A stretch of 64,000 nucleotides of DNA from Ipomoea triloba. Taxonomy: Eukaryota; Streptophyta; Magnoliopsida; Solanales; Convolvulaceae. Below are positions 23,661 to 34,889 of the stretch, in pieces. The DNA lies in NCBI RefSeq assembly GCF_003576645.1, contig NC_044924.1, forward strand, positions 27,865,064 to 27,929,063. Direction: 5' to 3'. The notes under the pieces are model-generated. The model was not told the DNA's origin. It was given only the letters and a program-made list of their open reading frames with translations, and did no database searches. How positions within the stretch are numbered: the stretch's first letter is position 1; the number at the start of each line of letters is the position of its first letter. A program made the position numbers and the translations under genes.

Positions 23661-23796
23661 AATTATGCACTAAATTATCATAATGCCACTCCATTTTTTA
23701 AAAAATTTTCATCATTCTGGACGGTTGATTTTGCCTAGATCAATGGCTAAGATTTTAGCCCATTTTTTACCTGAGAAAACCTTCGCATTTGATCTC

Positions 23797-23827
<31 letters not shown>

Positions 23828-23839
23828 TATATATATATA

Positions 23840-24406
23840 TGAAACAGATCCGGTGAGAATAAACTGCCCAGAAGATAACTAAGAACCAATCGCAGTCGTC
23901 CATGTGTCCATATTTAACGGATCAGAAACAATATTTTTTAAAATTCGGTGACATTTTCGTAAATAATTAAACTTTGAAGTGTAAGTAACAGTTTCATATT
24001 GTGCACCTAAGTGCAAATAAAATGTATTAAACGTGCAACAAATTATGTACACTGAGCATGAATATTAAGTGCACCTAATGTTATTATTAGTTGCACCAAA
24101 CGTTATCATTAAGTGCACCAATGTGAAAGACGTTATCATTAGGTGCAGCAATGTGAAAAAAAAAAGGTATATTACTTGCACTATTAAGTGAAAATGGTTT
24201 CACTTGTAAGTTATTTTACTTACACTTTTTACTTGCACCAGTTAGTTGCACTTTTAGCACATGTTACTTGCACCAAAATTCGAGTTATTTATGAAAATGA
24301 CATTGATTTTTTTTTAAAAAAAAGTTACATCTGATCAATTAAATTTGGACTCGTGGACGGTTGAGATTGATTCTCAGTTCTTTCATTGACATTCGGTCTC
24401 ATCTAA
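23840..24406. mobile_element. Second microsatellite-flanked foldback element
   Basis: Left arm AACTAAGAACCAATCGCAGT and right arm read inward AACTGAGAATCAATCTCAAC continue as inverted copies through GTCCAxATTTAAxxGATCAG. The left end abuts (AT)n. The interior has repeated TTAAGTGCACC-like and TTGCACC words. No coding potential. Confidence 0.45.
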
Positions 24407-24419
24407 GTACCCGCACGCG

Positions 24420-24889
24420 CATGTGTTTGTGTGACGCAGATGCAGTGGTATTCACGAACACATAAGGTTAAAGAATCCTGGGCAGAGTGGTGTAGTAGGT
24501 GAAGATGTCAAAAAATCCCTCACACATGTCGGCTCTCGGCATGCCTAACACGTGTTGCACATGCAATCGACTGGCTCGAGAACAGTGTTATGTTGTCTAC
24601 GTGCCAAATTATTCCTGATCCTCCGCTAAGTGATGGGTTCGGTTCAAGGTCAAGAACCAGGGTCTCTGTAATCAAGTAACCTCACTTAGGATGATTGCCC
24701 CAACCATACTAAGTCGGGGTCAATCCTAAGGCAGGACGAAGCCTAATGTTAATCAAGCATTTGCTCGGTCTTTGCCATTAGGCCGAGTGTACCAAGCCAG
24801 TGGTTAGTCAAGGTCGGGAAAGATTCCTTTCGGTGACCTGACCGTATATCGAAAGGTGTACGATACGTAGAGGTAGGTGTACTCGATGA
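24420..24889. other. Unassigned 470-bp segment
   Basis: More GC-rich than its flanks, with words such as GTGATGGGTTCGGTTCAAGGTC and CATTAGGCCGAGTGTACC. It could be a SINE or LTR fragment; I found no ends and no frame. Confidence 0.3.
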
Positions 24890-25975
24890 ATATTCCCTAT
24901 CGATATATACTTATATGAGAGTGGTTTGTGTGAGAACAAGATCTCGGGTAAAAAGTAAGTAGTGATGTAATCTGTCAATTCATATAGGTCAACAATTAAA
25001 GGTTGCTGGAAAATAAGGTAAAAAATAAAAGGTTAGTTTTATAAATATTGTAAACCTTCAAGTTTGTAATAGTTATAAAATTGATCTCTTATTTTTTAAT
25101 AAACCCTCAACCATTGATAAACCATTATAAACGGTTGTAATCGGTCTTCACTTTTTACAAGATGATCATGTTCTCACTTGAATCATTATGTTATTTAAGT
25201 TTGCAATATTTATTAAACTAACTTGCATCTTTTTCTATTGTAAAAAAAAAAAAAAAAAAAAAAACTTGCATCTTTTTCTCTTATTTTTTAGCATCTGAGA
25301 GTTGATCTACCCAATTGGATAGATCAAATAAGTTCTCATTTTATATATATATATAGGGTGATAAGAGAAATCTGCAATCACTATTTGAGAGTGTTTACTA
25401 GGTAAACTCACATATCACATATATAAGAGAGATAAACCGCACAAAGAAGATCTTGTGCAACAAGCTCAACTGAGAAGGTGTTGACAAAAATCAAATTCAT
25501 AACTTTTAAGTTCAAGAATCATGTTTCACGCACTTGGCTCCTTTCGGGACAATTTTATCATATATTTCATCATAATAAAACCTATCCAAAAACACATTAC
25601 TAAGTCAACGTAGATTCAAGATTAATATATATTCTTCTATGTCGAGACAATTCTAGTCAAGTTGGTTAGATTGTTGGTTTGGGTGTCGAGACAATTCTGG
25701 CCAAGTTAGTCAGATTGTTGGTTTGGAAATCATAATGTTCTAAGTTCGTATGTTGTACACACATATATCATTTTTATTGATGTTGTCAACAACTTCTTGT
25801 TAGAAAAATTAATTCTTTTAAAGGTTTCAAGTTTAAATTTTTTGAATAAAGTAAAAAAAGAAAAAAAAAACTTAGAAAACTCCTTTCAAGAGTTATTCCC
25901 ATTCTAGAGTTATTCATTTCAAATCAAAATATCAAAATTGACAATCTACTTTACCAAAACATATTCTCATGTTAA

Positions 25976-26717
25976 TGATGGAGAAGAATTTTGAGATAGC
26001 CGGATTAGAGATGAAGATTCTGGGAAATGACATTGAATATTTACTATTAGATTTTTTAGATAAATATTTTTTAAAAATTATTTTCACTTACATAATGAAT
26101 TTTAAAAAATAGTTATTTTAATATGTTAATAGCTAAATTGTATATGCCAAATACCTTGTAATTTGATGGCATCACTATTACTTTTTATAAGGAAAGTCTC
26201 AGATTCGAGTCCCACCCCTTTATTCATGGAGGGAAACTGCTACTTTTAACATAATTAAAGGGGAAATTTTATAATGGTAATAATTTATTAACTTAGTCTA
26301 CAATCGAGTAGAGACTGAACTCGGCACACCCGGCGGGCCGACGCCTCCAGCTGCTACAACCACGTCGATGCTTCCCCCCCCNCCCCCCCCCCCCCCCCAA
26401 TCCCTCTCCCAGCGCCTGCTGGTTGCTGCAACCACGACTGAACTCGGCACACCCGGCCGACGCCTCCCCCTCTCCCAACACTTGTTGGCTGCTGCAACCA
26501 TGTCGACGCCTCTATCCTTCTCCCAGCACCTGCCGGCTGTTGCAACCACGTGTTGAATCGAGCAAGGGTTGAACTTGGCACACCCAGCACATGCCGGTTG
26601 CTGCAAGCCCAACTCAACAACATGCCTGACTCGGACCTTAGCCTCGCCCACATCCCATTCGGGACTGGACTTGACTTTCGCCCCTCGACTCTGATACCAA
26701 TTGATGAATCTCAGCGC
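25976..26717. other. Spacer between duplication copies, with GC-rich imperfect tandem repeats
   Basis: Between about 26297 and 26620 there are several imperfect copies of a unit of roughly 80-100 bp holding GAACTCGGCACACCCGGC and GCTGCAACCACGT. A C-run with an ambiguous base lies at 26370-26398. TCTGATACCAATTGATG near 26692 resembles a retroelement primer site beside an LTR end, so this may be a TRIM remnant whose LTR-like sequence is also in both duplication copies. The overlapping open frames here are repeat artefacts. Confidence 0.45.
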
Positions 26718-27589
26718 TACACAGAGTTCTTTGGCCATTTGGTTGTCATAACCTACTTAAAATCAATTGGTAATAAGTATGTGGATGTTAAATATTTAAT
26801 CACATTCTTCCATGATAAGCCACATCGCTACGTCTCGAATCGAACATGGGCTGAACTTGGCCACCCAGCCAATACACAACACTTATCAACAATTAATGAG
26901 GTGAAACAAATAAAAAAGCGGACTACTTATCAATAATTAAGGAGATGTCTAGTGAGCACATGAATTAACTTTGAGGTAACTTTTGCTGTCAATTTATTTT
27001 CATAGACTAATCTTCATATATTGGTCAATTAATGTCTTCTTCCAACCTCCCTTTCCATTATATGCAATATACACGCGTAAAATTAATTAATGAAGTGGCA
27101 CTCTCAATATTTCACATTGGAAATTTTGGAATTTCCCTAAAATCAAGTTTATTTGACTAATAGCCGCCGGGTTAAATCATGAAAACACGTAGTCGTGTTT
27201 TTTTGCGTGAAGTTGAAGTTGACGTGACACACGAATGGAATACTTGGAATTCAAAGGGAGATTGATACATATTCACATCATCATCATATTCACATACATA
27301 TAGTCAATTGTCTATTCATTATTTTAATTTAAAAATAAACATAAAAAAGTCTTATGGAAAATCATATCGAAGTATATGAGTATATGACTCATCAATTGCG
27401 TGTTCTAATTTTGCTTTTAAGGGATTAATCTTAGATTTCTTTGTAAAATTCATAATAAGCATGATATATTTTGTAGAAATCATATTAAGCGTGATATATG
27501 AATAGATTGACTATAAAAATAAATTGACCGATGTTTTAGACATTAATGATTTTTATTTTGAGTACTACTGACTCTGTTACAATGTAGTA

Positions 27590-27715
27590 TATGTTCATAA
27601 CTACTTTCCCAACTTACTGAAGCACAAAGAGTCAGCATTGCCTCCACACTGAGGCTCAAACCCACCCTCTTCCACATGGTGGTGCAACCGGGTGTTACTA
27701 GACCACAAGAACATT
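27590..27715 (-). mobile_element. tRNA-derived SINE-like segment
   Basis: On the - strand it reads CTTGTGGTCTAGTAACACC, then GGGTTTGAGCCTC, resembling box A and box B of a tRNA-derived SINE. The same arrangement is at 47940-48052. Copy A of the duplication lacks it, so it inserted after duplication. The exact ends were not found. Confidence 0.45.
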
Positions 27716-28584
27716 GGCAACTATCTATTTAAATAAACTCGTTTTTATTATGAACAATTAATGTAGGTTGTCATTTTAATATTTATAGATTTAGTCAATT
27801 CGGCATACTAGTTTTAGCATGTGAAAGGGTATTTAGGATAGTGATAAATATAAAGAGATAATTGATTAATAGGAACTGTTATAAATGGTGTTCTAGTAAT
27901 TTTATTAAAAAAAAAAGTAATTTAAAAAAAGTACAATTTTTGTATGCAAGGTTGCAAAGTAATGATAATAATTGTAGAAATTGGAATCTTATTACATATT
28001 GTAAAGACCTACTACTATTTTTATATAAGAATAAGTTTTATGAATAATAATAGCAATGGGTAACACTTGTGTGAGATCGTCTCACTCATCTTTATTCATG
28101 AACTGCAACCAATAAATCTAAGATCAAAAATAAAATTAAGTCTTTGCCAAACATAGCCTATATCATGGTAATTAACATAATAAATAACATTGAAATAGGC
28201 CACTTTAGTTGTTAAGTTAGGCGCCATTATATTATTCCATCAAATACATCACTTGTAAATGTAAAAATATAAAGAAATTTAAAAAATTGGAAATAAGAGT
28301 TAAATAGGTCATTGAACTACACACCAAAATGCAATGAGGCCATTAAACTCAAAAACAATGCAATTGGGTCCTTAAACTACACAAATCCATGCAAACTATA
28401 ATTTAAGACTAATAATTATAAATTATTTAATAGTTTAATAGTTAATACTAAAATATTAAATATTAACTTAAGAAATATCTAGAGTTTGAAAAGTTTAGGG
28501 TTATTTCGCTCAAAGCGATATCGTTTTGAATAAAATAACTCATTTAAAAAAAGAAGAACAATAGTTAATCGGCCAACTAGGGGC

Positions 28585-28705
28585 CTAGTTAGTGTCTAGG
28601 AGACCTAAGCAGTAAATAGGCGGCCTAGTTGGCCACCTAGCCGGTCAACCGCCTAGACCACCGATTATGGTGATACACTTGACGGGATTTTTGTAACACT
28701 GATAT
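28585..28705. mobile_element. Fragment of a CCTAGG-rich hAT-like element
   Basis: GGCCTAGTTGGCCACCTAGC-type palindromes are followed by GGGATTTTTGTAACACTG, a recognisable right end. The left part is missing or too diverged. Confidence 0.5.
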
Positions 28706-28921
28706 TTATATGAGTGGTTTGGGTGAGAACAAGATCTCAAGTAAAAAGTGAGTATCGATACTTGGTGAACAACTTTTCACCTTAATGAAGTTTGTTTTGT
28801 AGATTTTCAAAAAAAAAAAAAAAAAAAAAAAAGGTGAGTATCGATATAATCTGTCAATTCATGTAGGTCAACAATTAAAGGTTGTTGGAAAATAAGATTA
28901 AAAGATGTTAATTTTATAATA

Positions 28922-29431
28922 GAGTTAATTCCAGCAATGGTCCTCCGATTATGTTGATTTTTCAAAATTAGTCCCCGACTTTTAATTTGGACAATTTAGG
29001 TCCCTTGACTTTCAAATTCTTTCCAATGTTGGTCTTTTCGTCAAATTTTGGTTAAATTGAGGTCAAATGAAGCGGTAAAATTGTTCGTTCACTTGTATAC
29101 TCATATTTCTTCTGTCCTATACGCTATATATATGAATATAATATCAGTCGAAGAGACATCGAATGAGATTATATGGCTTCGGTTGAGACTTCTACTGAGA
29201 TTATATTCATATATACGGCGTATAGGACAGGAGAAATACAAGTAATAATACACTAAACATGTGAACGGACAATTTTACCCCTTCATTTGACCTCAATTTA
29301 ATCAAAATTTGACGAAAGGACCAACATTGGAAAGAATTTGAAAGTCAAGGGACCTAAATTGTCCAAATTAAAAGTCGATGACTAATTTTGGAAAATCAAC
29401 ATAGTCGGATGACCATTGCTGAAATTAACTC
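28922..29431. mobile_element. MULE-type MITE, 510 bp, with preserved empty site
   Basis: Ends GAGTTAATTCCAGCAATGGT and their inverse; arms of about 150 bp. A perfect 10-bp target duplication TTTTATAATA lies at 28912-28921 and 29432-29441. In copy A the matching place (near 25040) has TTTTATAAATATT without an insert. Non-coding. Confidence 0.92.
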
Positions 29432-30258
29432 TTTTATAATATTATAAACCTTCAAGTTTGTAATAATTATAAAATTAATCCCGTATTTTTTTTTACTAAA
29501 CTCTCAGTCATTGATAAACCATTATGGACGGTTGTAATCAGTCTTCACTTTTTACAAGAGGACCATGTCCACTTGAATAATTTTGTTACTTATGTTTGCA
29601 ATATTTATTAAACTAACTCTCATCTTTTTCTCTTATTTTTTAGCATCGACCGTTGATCTACCCAATTGGATAGATCAAATAAGTTCTCACTTTTTACATG
29701 TGAGAGTGTTTACTAGTTAAACTCACAGATCGCATATGAGAGATAAACCGCACTAAGAAGATCTTGTGCTACAAGCTCAACCGAGAATGTGCTTACAGAA
29801 ATCAAATTTACGACTTTAAGTTCAAGATTCATGTTTCACCCACTTGACCCCTTTCGAGACAATTTTATCCTATATTTCATCCTAACAAAACCTATACAAA
29901 AAAACATTACTAAGTCAACGTAATTTCAAGATTAATATATATATTCTATATTCTTCTGTGTCGAGACAATTCTAGTCAAGTTGGTCAGATAGATAGTTGG
30001 TTTGGTAATCATAATTTTCTAAATTTGTTGTACAAACATATATCGTTTTTATTGATGTTGTCAACAACTTCTCGTTAGAAGAATTAATTCCTTTTAAATA
30101 AAAGGTTTAAGTTTATATTTTGTGAATAAAAAAAAAAAAAAAAAAAAAAAAAAGCTAAGAAAACTCCTTTCAAGAGTTATTCCCATTCTAGAGTTATTCA
30201 TTTCAAATCAAAATATCAAAATTGACAATCTACTTTACCAAAACATATTCTCATTCCT

Positions 30259-30865
30259 TAATTTTTAATTCCTATTCTGATTCTGATATCCTGAACCCAA
30301 ACCCCCCTAATTCAACAGGATCAAAAAGCCTAAAAGTATGCATCCTTCTTTTCTCCTAATGGTGACAGCACTGAAATGATATGTAACAAACAATAACCAT
30401 ATTGAATGGATACCATTCAATCACTATATATCCCATTTAGATGAACAAACAACATTCATTGCATGTGCTTGAGAAAAGACAGTGATGAAGAAGAAAACAG
30501 CAACTGTTAACTAAAACCATCAAATCTAGATTGGTATATGTCTGCTGCATTCCATCCAGTAATAAGCAAACTAACATTTTATTTCACAAACTCTACCTAA
30601 AGTTTGGGACACAACATGAAAATGAAAGGGGTAGGGGGTAGGGGGTACAATAGATACTACCAGTTCAAAAGCTAAAGAAAACAGAAGAAAAAGGCAAGCA
30701 AACAAACATAATATTTCATACAGTAGCAGAAAGCTCCAATAAGTCTACTTATATGATATAATAGGGGAATGGTGATTCTTGCTTTTATTATGTACAGCCT
30801 TTCATTCTCCTCCAGAATTTCCATTGGGGGAAAGAACTGGAAATGTGCCATGGATTCATTCAGAT
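30259..30865 (-). other. 3' flank and 3'UTR of the EIN3-like gene
   Basis: No separate gene. The part nearest 30865 is the probable 3'UTR of the EIN3-like transcript; I could not fix the poly(A) site. Confidence 0.5.
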
Positions 30866-32683
30866 TCAGAGGTACCAAGTTGATACATCCTGCTTTGGCA
30901 GCTGATCCATCGAATAATCAACCGCTGCTGCCAAGTTGAACGGGGAGCCAAACCTAAACTCACCGGGATCGCTTGTGTTCCCATTGAATGGAGACTCATA
31001 TTGGAACTTGCATTGGCCATATTGGGTTTCAGTGGATGGGAAGCCAGATTGAGTGATGGGCATGTTTGTGTCCTGAAATGTGGGACCACCCCCCACTGGG
31101 GCGCCCGGTTTGAAGAAGTCATCGTCCAGTTGAAGCAGGTTGTGGTCTTCTACAGCATTAAGGTTCACAGAATTGAAGTTATTACCATTTTGTTGAAAAT
31201 TGTTGTCATAGAATGACATGAGTTCAGAAATCATCCTTTGGCCATCTTCAGGAAGCCCGAAGCTCGGGGCATTTACAGATGATGGAGCAGCAGTGGGCTT
31301 AGGCGCGGGGGCTGCAGAGAAAACTGCTGGACCGTCATTGTTTATTTGGAAGTTTTGCATGCCAAGCCTTTGAGCAGAAGCGAAGCGGTATTGGCAGTTA
31401 ATCTGGTGATTATTCCTTGATGTCCTGTCCTGGAAGCCCATCTGGTAGTTATTATAAGGGCACTGCGAATACTCGCATGTATATATCTTCACATCCACAT
31501 GCTCCTCGCTGGATGGGTGTTTCCTCTTCTGGAGGAAATCTGAGCTGAGATCAATGACCTCGCCTTTTATAGGAGCTAAGAGCGGGACCAAATTTCTAGC
31601 TTTAGGCCCTCCCATACCCATGTTAAGGATGTTCATGTCGTGGGGTTTGCATTCGACATCGATGGGACTCTTATCATACACTCCTTCGACATCATAATCA
31701 CTAGCATCACTGGATAGATGTGAACCATTCCCAATAACCGAAGGGCCCTGTGGATAGCTATCGGGATACAGCTTCCTAGCGAGGGACTCTTCTTGATTAA
31801 TGATAGCAATCCAGGTAGCACTCTCCTTGGCTGTCATCTTATCCTGCAAGCATTTTGACTGCCTAACGAGCTTGCGAATCTTGGCAATGTCGGGGGACAA
31901 GTGCTTAATCACTGCAGTGAGAACGCCGACTTTCCATGCCTTTTTCAAATCGTGAGGTTTTTTATAGGGCGGTGAGCCTTGATCCTTTGGCATTCCCAAC
32001 TGGTCCCACCATTCCTCGTTACCCGAAGGCCACCAAGGAGGAGCAACACCCTTTTCCAAAGGAAACCTTCTCTGAGGAGGATCACAGTGTTGCATCAGAG
32101 CAGATAACAGCGAGCCCAGCGTCGTATCCTGGAGCTCTTGCAGCGTGTGAGGAGTTGACACCACCACACTCGACTCCTCGATCTTCCCCGGGATATTGTT
32201 TTCTGCCTGGTACTTGGCAACTGCAGCTGGGCCGTTTCGATCGAATCTGACCTTCTCCTTCCACCAGGCACGAAGATTGTCAGAAGCTCCGCTCACGGGC
32301 TTCCCCTTCTCGGGAATAATCCCGTAAACAAAGCCCTGAGCATTGCAAACCTCCATCATCTTCAGCATGTACTTCAGTATACCATCTTGAGCACGGGACA
32401 TCTTCTTCCTCCGCGCTTGCTCCTGGGACTGGCGTTGCTTCGCGTTGTCAGCTCCATCCTTCGTCTTGTTCTTCTCCTTCAGCCGCCTCAACAGCATCCT
32501 GTCCCTCCACATCCTCCTCTCCAGTTCCTCCACATCCATGTCATCATCACTGTAGTCATCGTCCTCAACCCCCGGTGCCTTGGCTTCAACTTCAGGTGCC
32601 ATTTCAGTACATCCCGGGGGCTCAGAGAGGAAATCAAGATTCTCACAAAAACCCATATTGGCCATATCCTCAAACATACCCAT
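30866..32683 (-). CDS. EIL: EIN3/EIL ethylene-signalling transcription factor, 605 aa, complete
   Basis: EIN3/EIL proteins are nuclear DNA-binding factors at the end of the ethylene pathway. They are stabilised when EIN2 signals and degraded through EBF1/2 F-box proteins, and they switch on ERF-type genes. The protein has an acidic stretch (residues 40-54), then the family's conserved DNA-binding half: [18 protein letters not shown] (53-70), [18 protein letters not shown] (96-113), [14 protein letters not shown] (117-130), [16 protein letters not shown] (215-230), [20 protein letters not shown] (241-260) and [16 protein letters not shown] (268-283). A variable Asn/Gln-rich C-terminus follows. 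The length matches the family (about 600-630). The coding region is one exon, as usual for EIN3. I chose ATG 32683-32681 (MGMFEDM); a frame start at 32686 would use TTG. Stop TGA is at 30866-30868. Whether this is EIN3 or an EIL paralogue needs phylogeny. Confidence 0.96.
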   Translation of the reverse strand: MGMFEDMANMGFCENLDFLSEPPGCTEMAPEVEAKAPGVEDDDYSDDDMDVEELERRMWRDRMLLRRLKEKNKTKDGADNAKQRQSQEQARRKKMSRAQDGILKYMLKMMEVCNAQGFVYGIIPEKGKPVSGASDNLRAWWKEKVRFDRNGPAAVAKYQAENNIPGKIEESSVVVSTPHTLQELQDTTLGSLLSALMQHCDPPQRRFPLEKGVAPPWWPSGNEEWWDQLGMPKDQGSPPYKKPHDLKKAWKVGVLTAVIKHLSPDIAKIRKLVRQSKCLQDKMTAKESATWIAIINQEESLARKLYPDSYPQGPSVIGNGSHLSSDASDYDVEGVYDKSPIDVECKPHDMNILNMGMGGPKARNLVPLLAPIKGEVIDLSSDFLQKRKHPSSEEHVDVKIYTCEYSQCPYNNYQMGFQDRTSRNNHQINCQYRFASAQRLGMQNFQINNDGPAVFSAAPAPKPTAAPSSVNAPSFGLPEDGQRMISELMSFYDNNFQQNGNNFNSVNLNAVEDHNLLQLDDDFFKPGAPVGGGPTFQDTNMPITQSGFPSTETQYGQCKFQYESPFNGNTSDPGEFRFGSPFNLAAAVDYSMDQLPKQDVSTWYL

Positions 32684-32704
32684 CAAGCAGATCCAAGCAA
32701 AATC

Positions 32705-33510
32705 TACACAAACAACTTATGTATCAAATCAAATCCCTAGCCAAGCTCTGATGATATTTTACACTGGAATTGATGCACAGAAGATCAAACAAAGACCAAA
32801 GCTGTTATCTTTCTGCAGAAACAAAACAAAACAAAACAATAACCATTAAAGAGATAATCATATAAAAGACACATCTGGATCCTGATTTGGGTTAATTCTT
32901 ATTTTTTCCCTAATTTTCTATAGAGCATCACTTGATCTATTCAACACCTTTGATCTAAATCCTTGATCTCTAGTTACTGAAACAATCCTTCCAGGAATAT
33001 TTTCATCTCTGTACAATCAACCACTCCTAGACACAATTGATACACAAAATCTCACTTACAAAACAAGAAATGAAAAAGCTGATACACAAAGGGTCAAAGG
33101 AAGAGTGAATTTATCATCTTAGTGCAGAAACAACTAAAGCAAAAACCATAAAAGAGAAAATCAATACAAAACTATACCAAAGTCCTTTCAGAACAATAAA
33201 CACAGAAACAAAAAACAACAAAATTAATCAAAAAAATCTTTCAAAACGTAAACCACCATCATTTCCATCTATTTAGCTTATTTGTGGGTAGGCAAACTCT
33301 TTGATTTTTCATTCCAAAAAAAAAAAAGAATTCTTTAATAGACCATGGCTTGATCTACTCAACACCCTTTGATCTTTACCCTCTCTAGTCTCTACCCACC
33401 GGTTCAATGTTCCAAACAAACAATTCACAACTTCACAATCAACGAAAGGTCCAAACAGAATCGCAAAAAAAAAAAAAAAACCGAAGAAATTCACAGTGGA
33501 ATGAACTTAC
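32705..33510 (-). other. 5'UTR intron of the EIN3-like gene
   Basis: Donor GTAAGT reads on the - strand from 33510, and acceptor TTTGTGTAG ends at 32705, leaving 21 bases of exon before the ATG. The intron is 806 bp, T-rich toward the acceptor. Leader introns are common in EIN3-type genes. Open frames inside it on either strand are spurious. Confidence 0.72.
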
Positions 33511-33760
33511 GGATAGATCTTCCCCTCCAATGCTTTTGAGCCACTGAGTGACAAACAGAGAAGTTGTATCTCCAAGAACCCTCTCTGTAGTTCCGAATTA
33601 TGGGTTGGGAAAACAAAGATGATAAGAACAAATGGGGGAGAGAAAATGAGTTGATGGCGTTGTTGCGTAGTGGTGACTCACGTTCGTTTGTCGGGAAGTG
33701 CTGATATAAAGGAAGGTGGTAAGAAGACCGGAAAAAAGCTATTGCGGTAAACCAGCCGCC
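33511..33760 (-). promoter_or_regulatory. 5'UTR exon and proximal promoter of the EIN3-like gene, with TATA-like box and GCC-box
   Basis: Reading leftwards, AGCCGCC (33754-33760, seen on the + strand) is the GCC-box core bound by ERF factors. CTTTATATC at about 33702-33711 on the - strand is a TATA-like box. A pyrimidine-rich leader without an ATG runs to the splice donor at 33510. The transcription start (near 33675) is an estimate. Confidence 0.55.
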
Positions 33761-34570
33761 TACTTTTTGTTTGCTTTTGGATTTTTTTTATTTTTATTTT
33801 TTCCTTTATGTATATATCAATCAACCATTTTATAGAAATTTCTTATGTATTAATTATTATACGTAACGATATCGTTTTTTTTTTAATTATATCATAGGTG
33901 TTTTTTAAGCATGTTTTAACTATATGAGGTGCATTTAAATCCGTACCATACTGATTAATCCTTGTTCATACTTCATACCGAACTAGTCTAATTAACGATG
34001 TCATATATTTAATAAAATGATATAATATCTCAATAAGTCGATAGTGGTTTATTTTAATATAAATTATATCTATAATGAAAAAGTTTACACTATGGAGGAG
34101 GCATTTTGTTGATTATTATAATTTTGAAAGTTAGCAATGTCATTTTGAGAAAGAGTCGTTTATTTATTTTATTTATAGTAATTACTATTTTCACATGTGC
34201 GTTGCACGCGTTTCACGTGTGTTGCATATAATGGATTTGTGTAATTATACTATTATACTTTAAGTATAAAAATATATAAATAAATGTTATCATATTTATT
34301 GAGCTATTATTTACCATAATAATTATTAGATTGTAAAAGTAATAGCTTAGACGAGAAGTTGTAAAAATAGGATTTTCTTTTTATTAATTTTATAGATAAG
34401 TATCAGCGTAATTTTTAAATAGGAAAATGTATCTATTTATAATACCATTATGTACACCATATTACATGATTTTTTTTAAAATAACTTAGTAGTGTAAGTG
34501 TGAAATGTCATAGAAGAGATTTTAGATTTTATGAATATGGAGTAGATATTTAGTGCGCATATTTAATACT
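33761..34570. other. Distal upstream region of the EIN3-like gene, AT-rich
   Basis: No gene, RNA or repeat boundary recognised. It may hold further promoter elements. Confidence 0.45.
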
Positions 34571-34880
34571 GAGTTAATATCCAATTTAGTGATTGATTAT
34601 AGTGATTTTTTCTTGATTTAGTTCTAAATGATATTTTTGTGCTTAATTAGGTTCTTGTCTTTGATAGTCTTTTTCAAGTGAATCCTCTATTAAGATAGCT
34701 TAGTAATTTCACTTCTATTAATACTCAGTTTAGTCATCGATTATAGTAATTTTATCCAATTTAATCATTTATTCTAACAGATGAGGACTCAATTGGTAAA
34801 ACGATCGAAATCGATAACCTAATTACGCATAAAAAATCGTTTAAGACTAAATTGAGAGAAACCACTATAGGTATTAACTC
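34571..34880. mobile_element. MULE-type MITE, 310 bp
   Basis: Inverted ends GAGTTAATATCCAATTTAGT and GAGTTAATACCTATAGTGG (from the right). A 9-bp target duplication TTTAATACT lies at 34562-34570 and 34881-34889. Non-coding. Confidence 0.87.
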
Positions 34881-34889
34881 TTTAATACT

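Larger units (their letters stand above)
22061..23801. mobile_element. Microsatellite-flanked foldback element with an internal CTTAAG minisatellite
   Basis: The left inner end (GGTGCGAAGGAACCCCAGGT) and the right end read inward (ATGCGAAGGTTTTCTCAGGT) are inverted and similar, followed by GTTGATCTA and TTGATCTAG. Both sides abut (ATGT)n and (AT)n tracts (21975-22060 and 23802-23840). Elements flanked this way resemble the microsatellite-targeting Micron type described in rice, but I cannot confirm a family. A hAT element (22127-22884) is inserted inside. Confidence 0.45.
20134..25975 (+). repeat. Tandem segmental duplication, copy A
   Basis: Blocks 20134-21412, 21540-21610 and 24890-25975 align in order with 26718-28055, 28150-28290 and 28705-30258. 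They share long words such as CAATATACACGCGTAAAATT, AGCCGCCGGGTTAAATCATG and GAACAAGATCTC. Copy A additionally holds 21610-24890, which contains microsatellite-flanked elements and a hAT element. No host gene lies inside. Confidence 0.88.
26718..30258 (+). repeat. Tandem segmental duplication, copy B
   Basis: Direct copy of parts of 20134-25975 in the same order and orientation, ending at the shared CCAAAACATATTCTCAT. Unlike copy A it has a SINE-like insert (about 27547-27715), a CCTAGG fragment (28585-28705) and a MULE (28922-29431). It lies just beyond the 3' end of the EIN3-like gene. Confidence 0.88.

Noticed and set aside
26293..26738. Several overlapping frames of 60-146 codons rich in Gly, Ala and Trp
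   Set aside because: They span an imperfect tandem repeat and a C-run with an ambiguous base; different frames of the same repeat.
30866..32686. EIN3-like start at 32686
   Set aside because: The codon there is TTG; the first ATG in frame is 32683-32681 and gives the normal family start.
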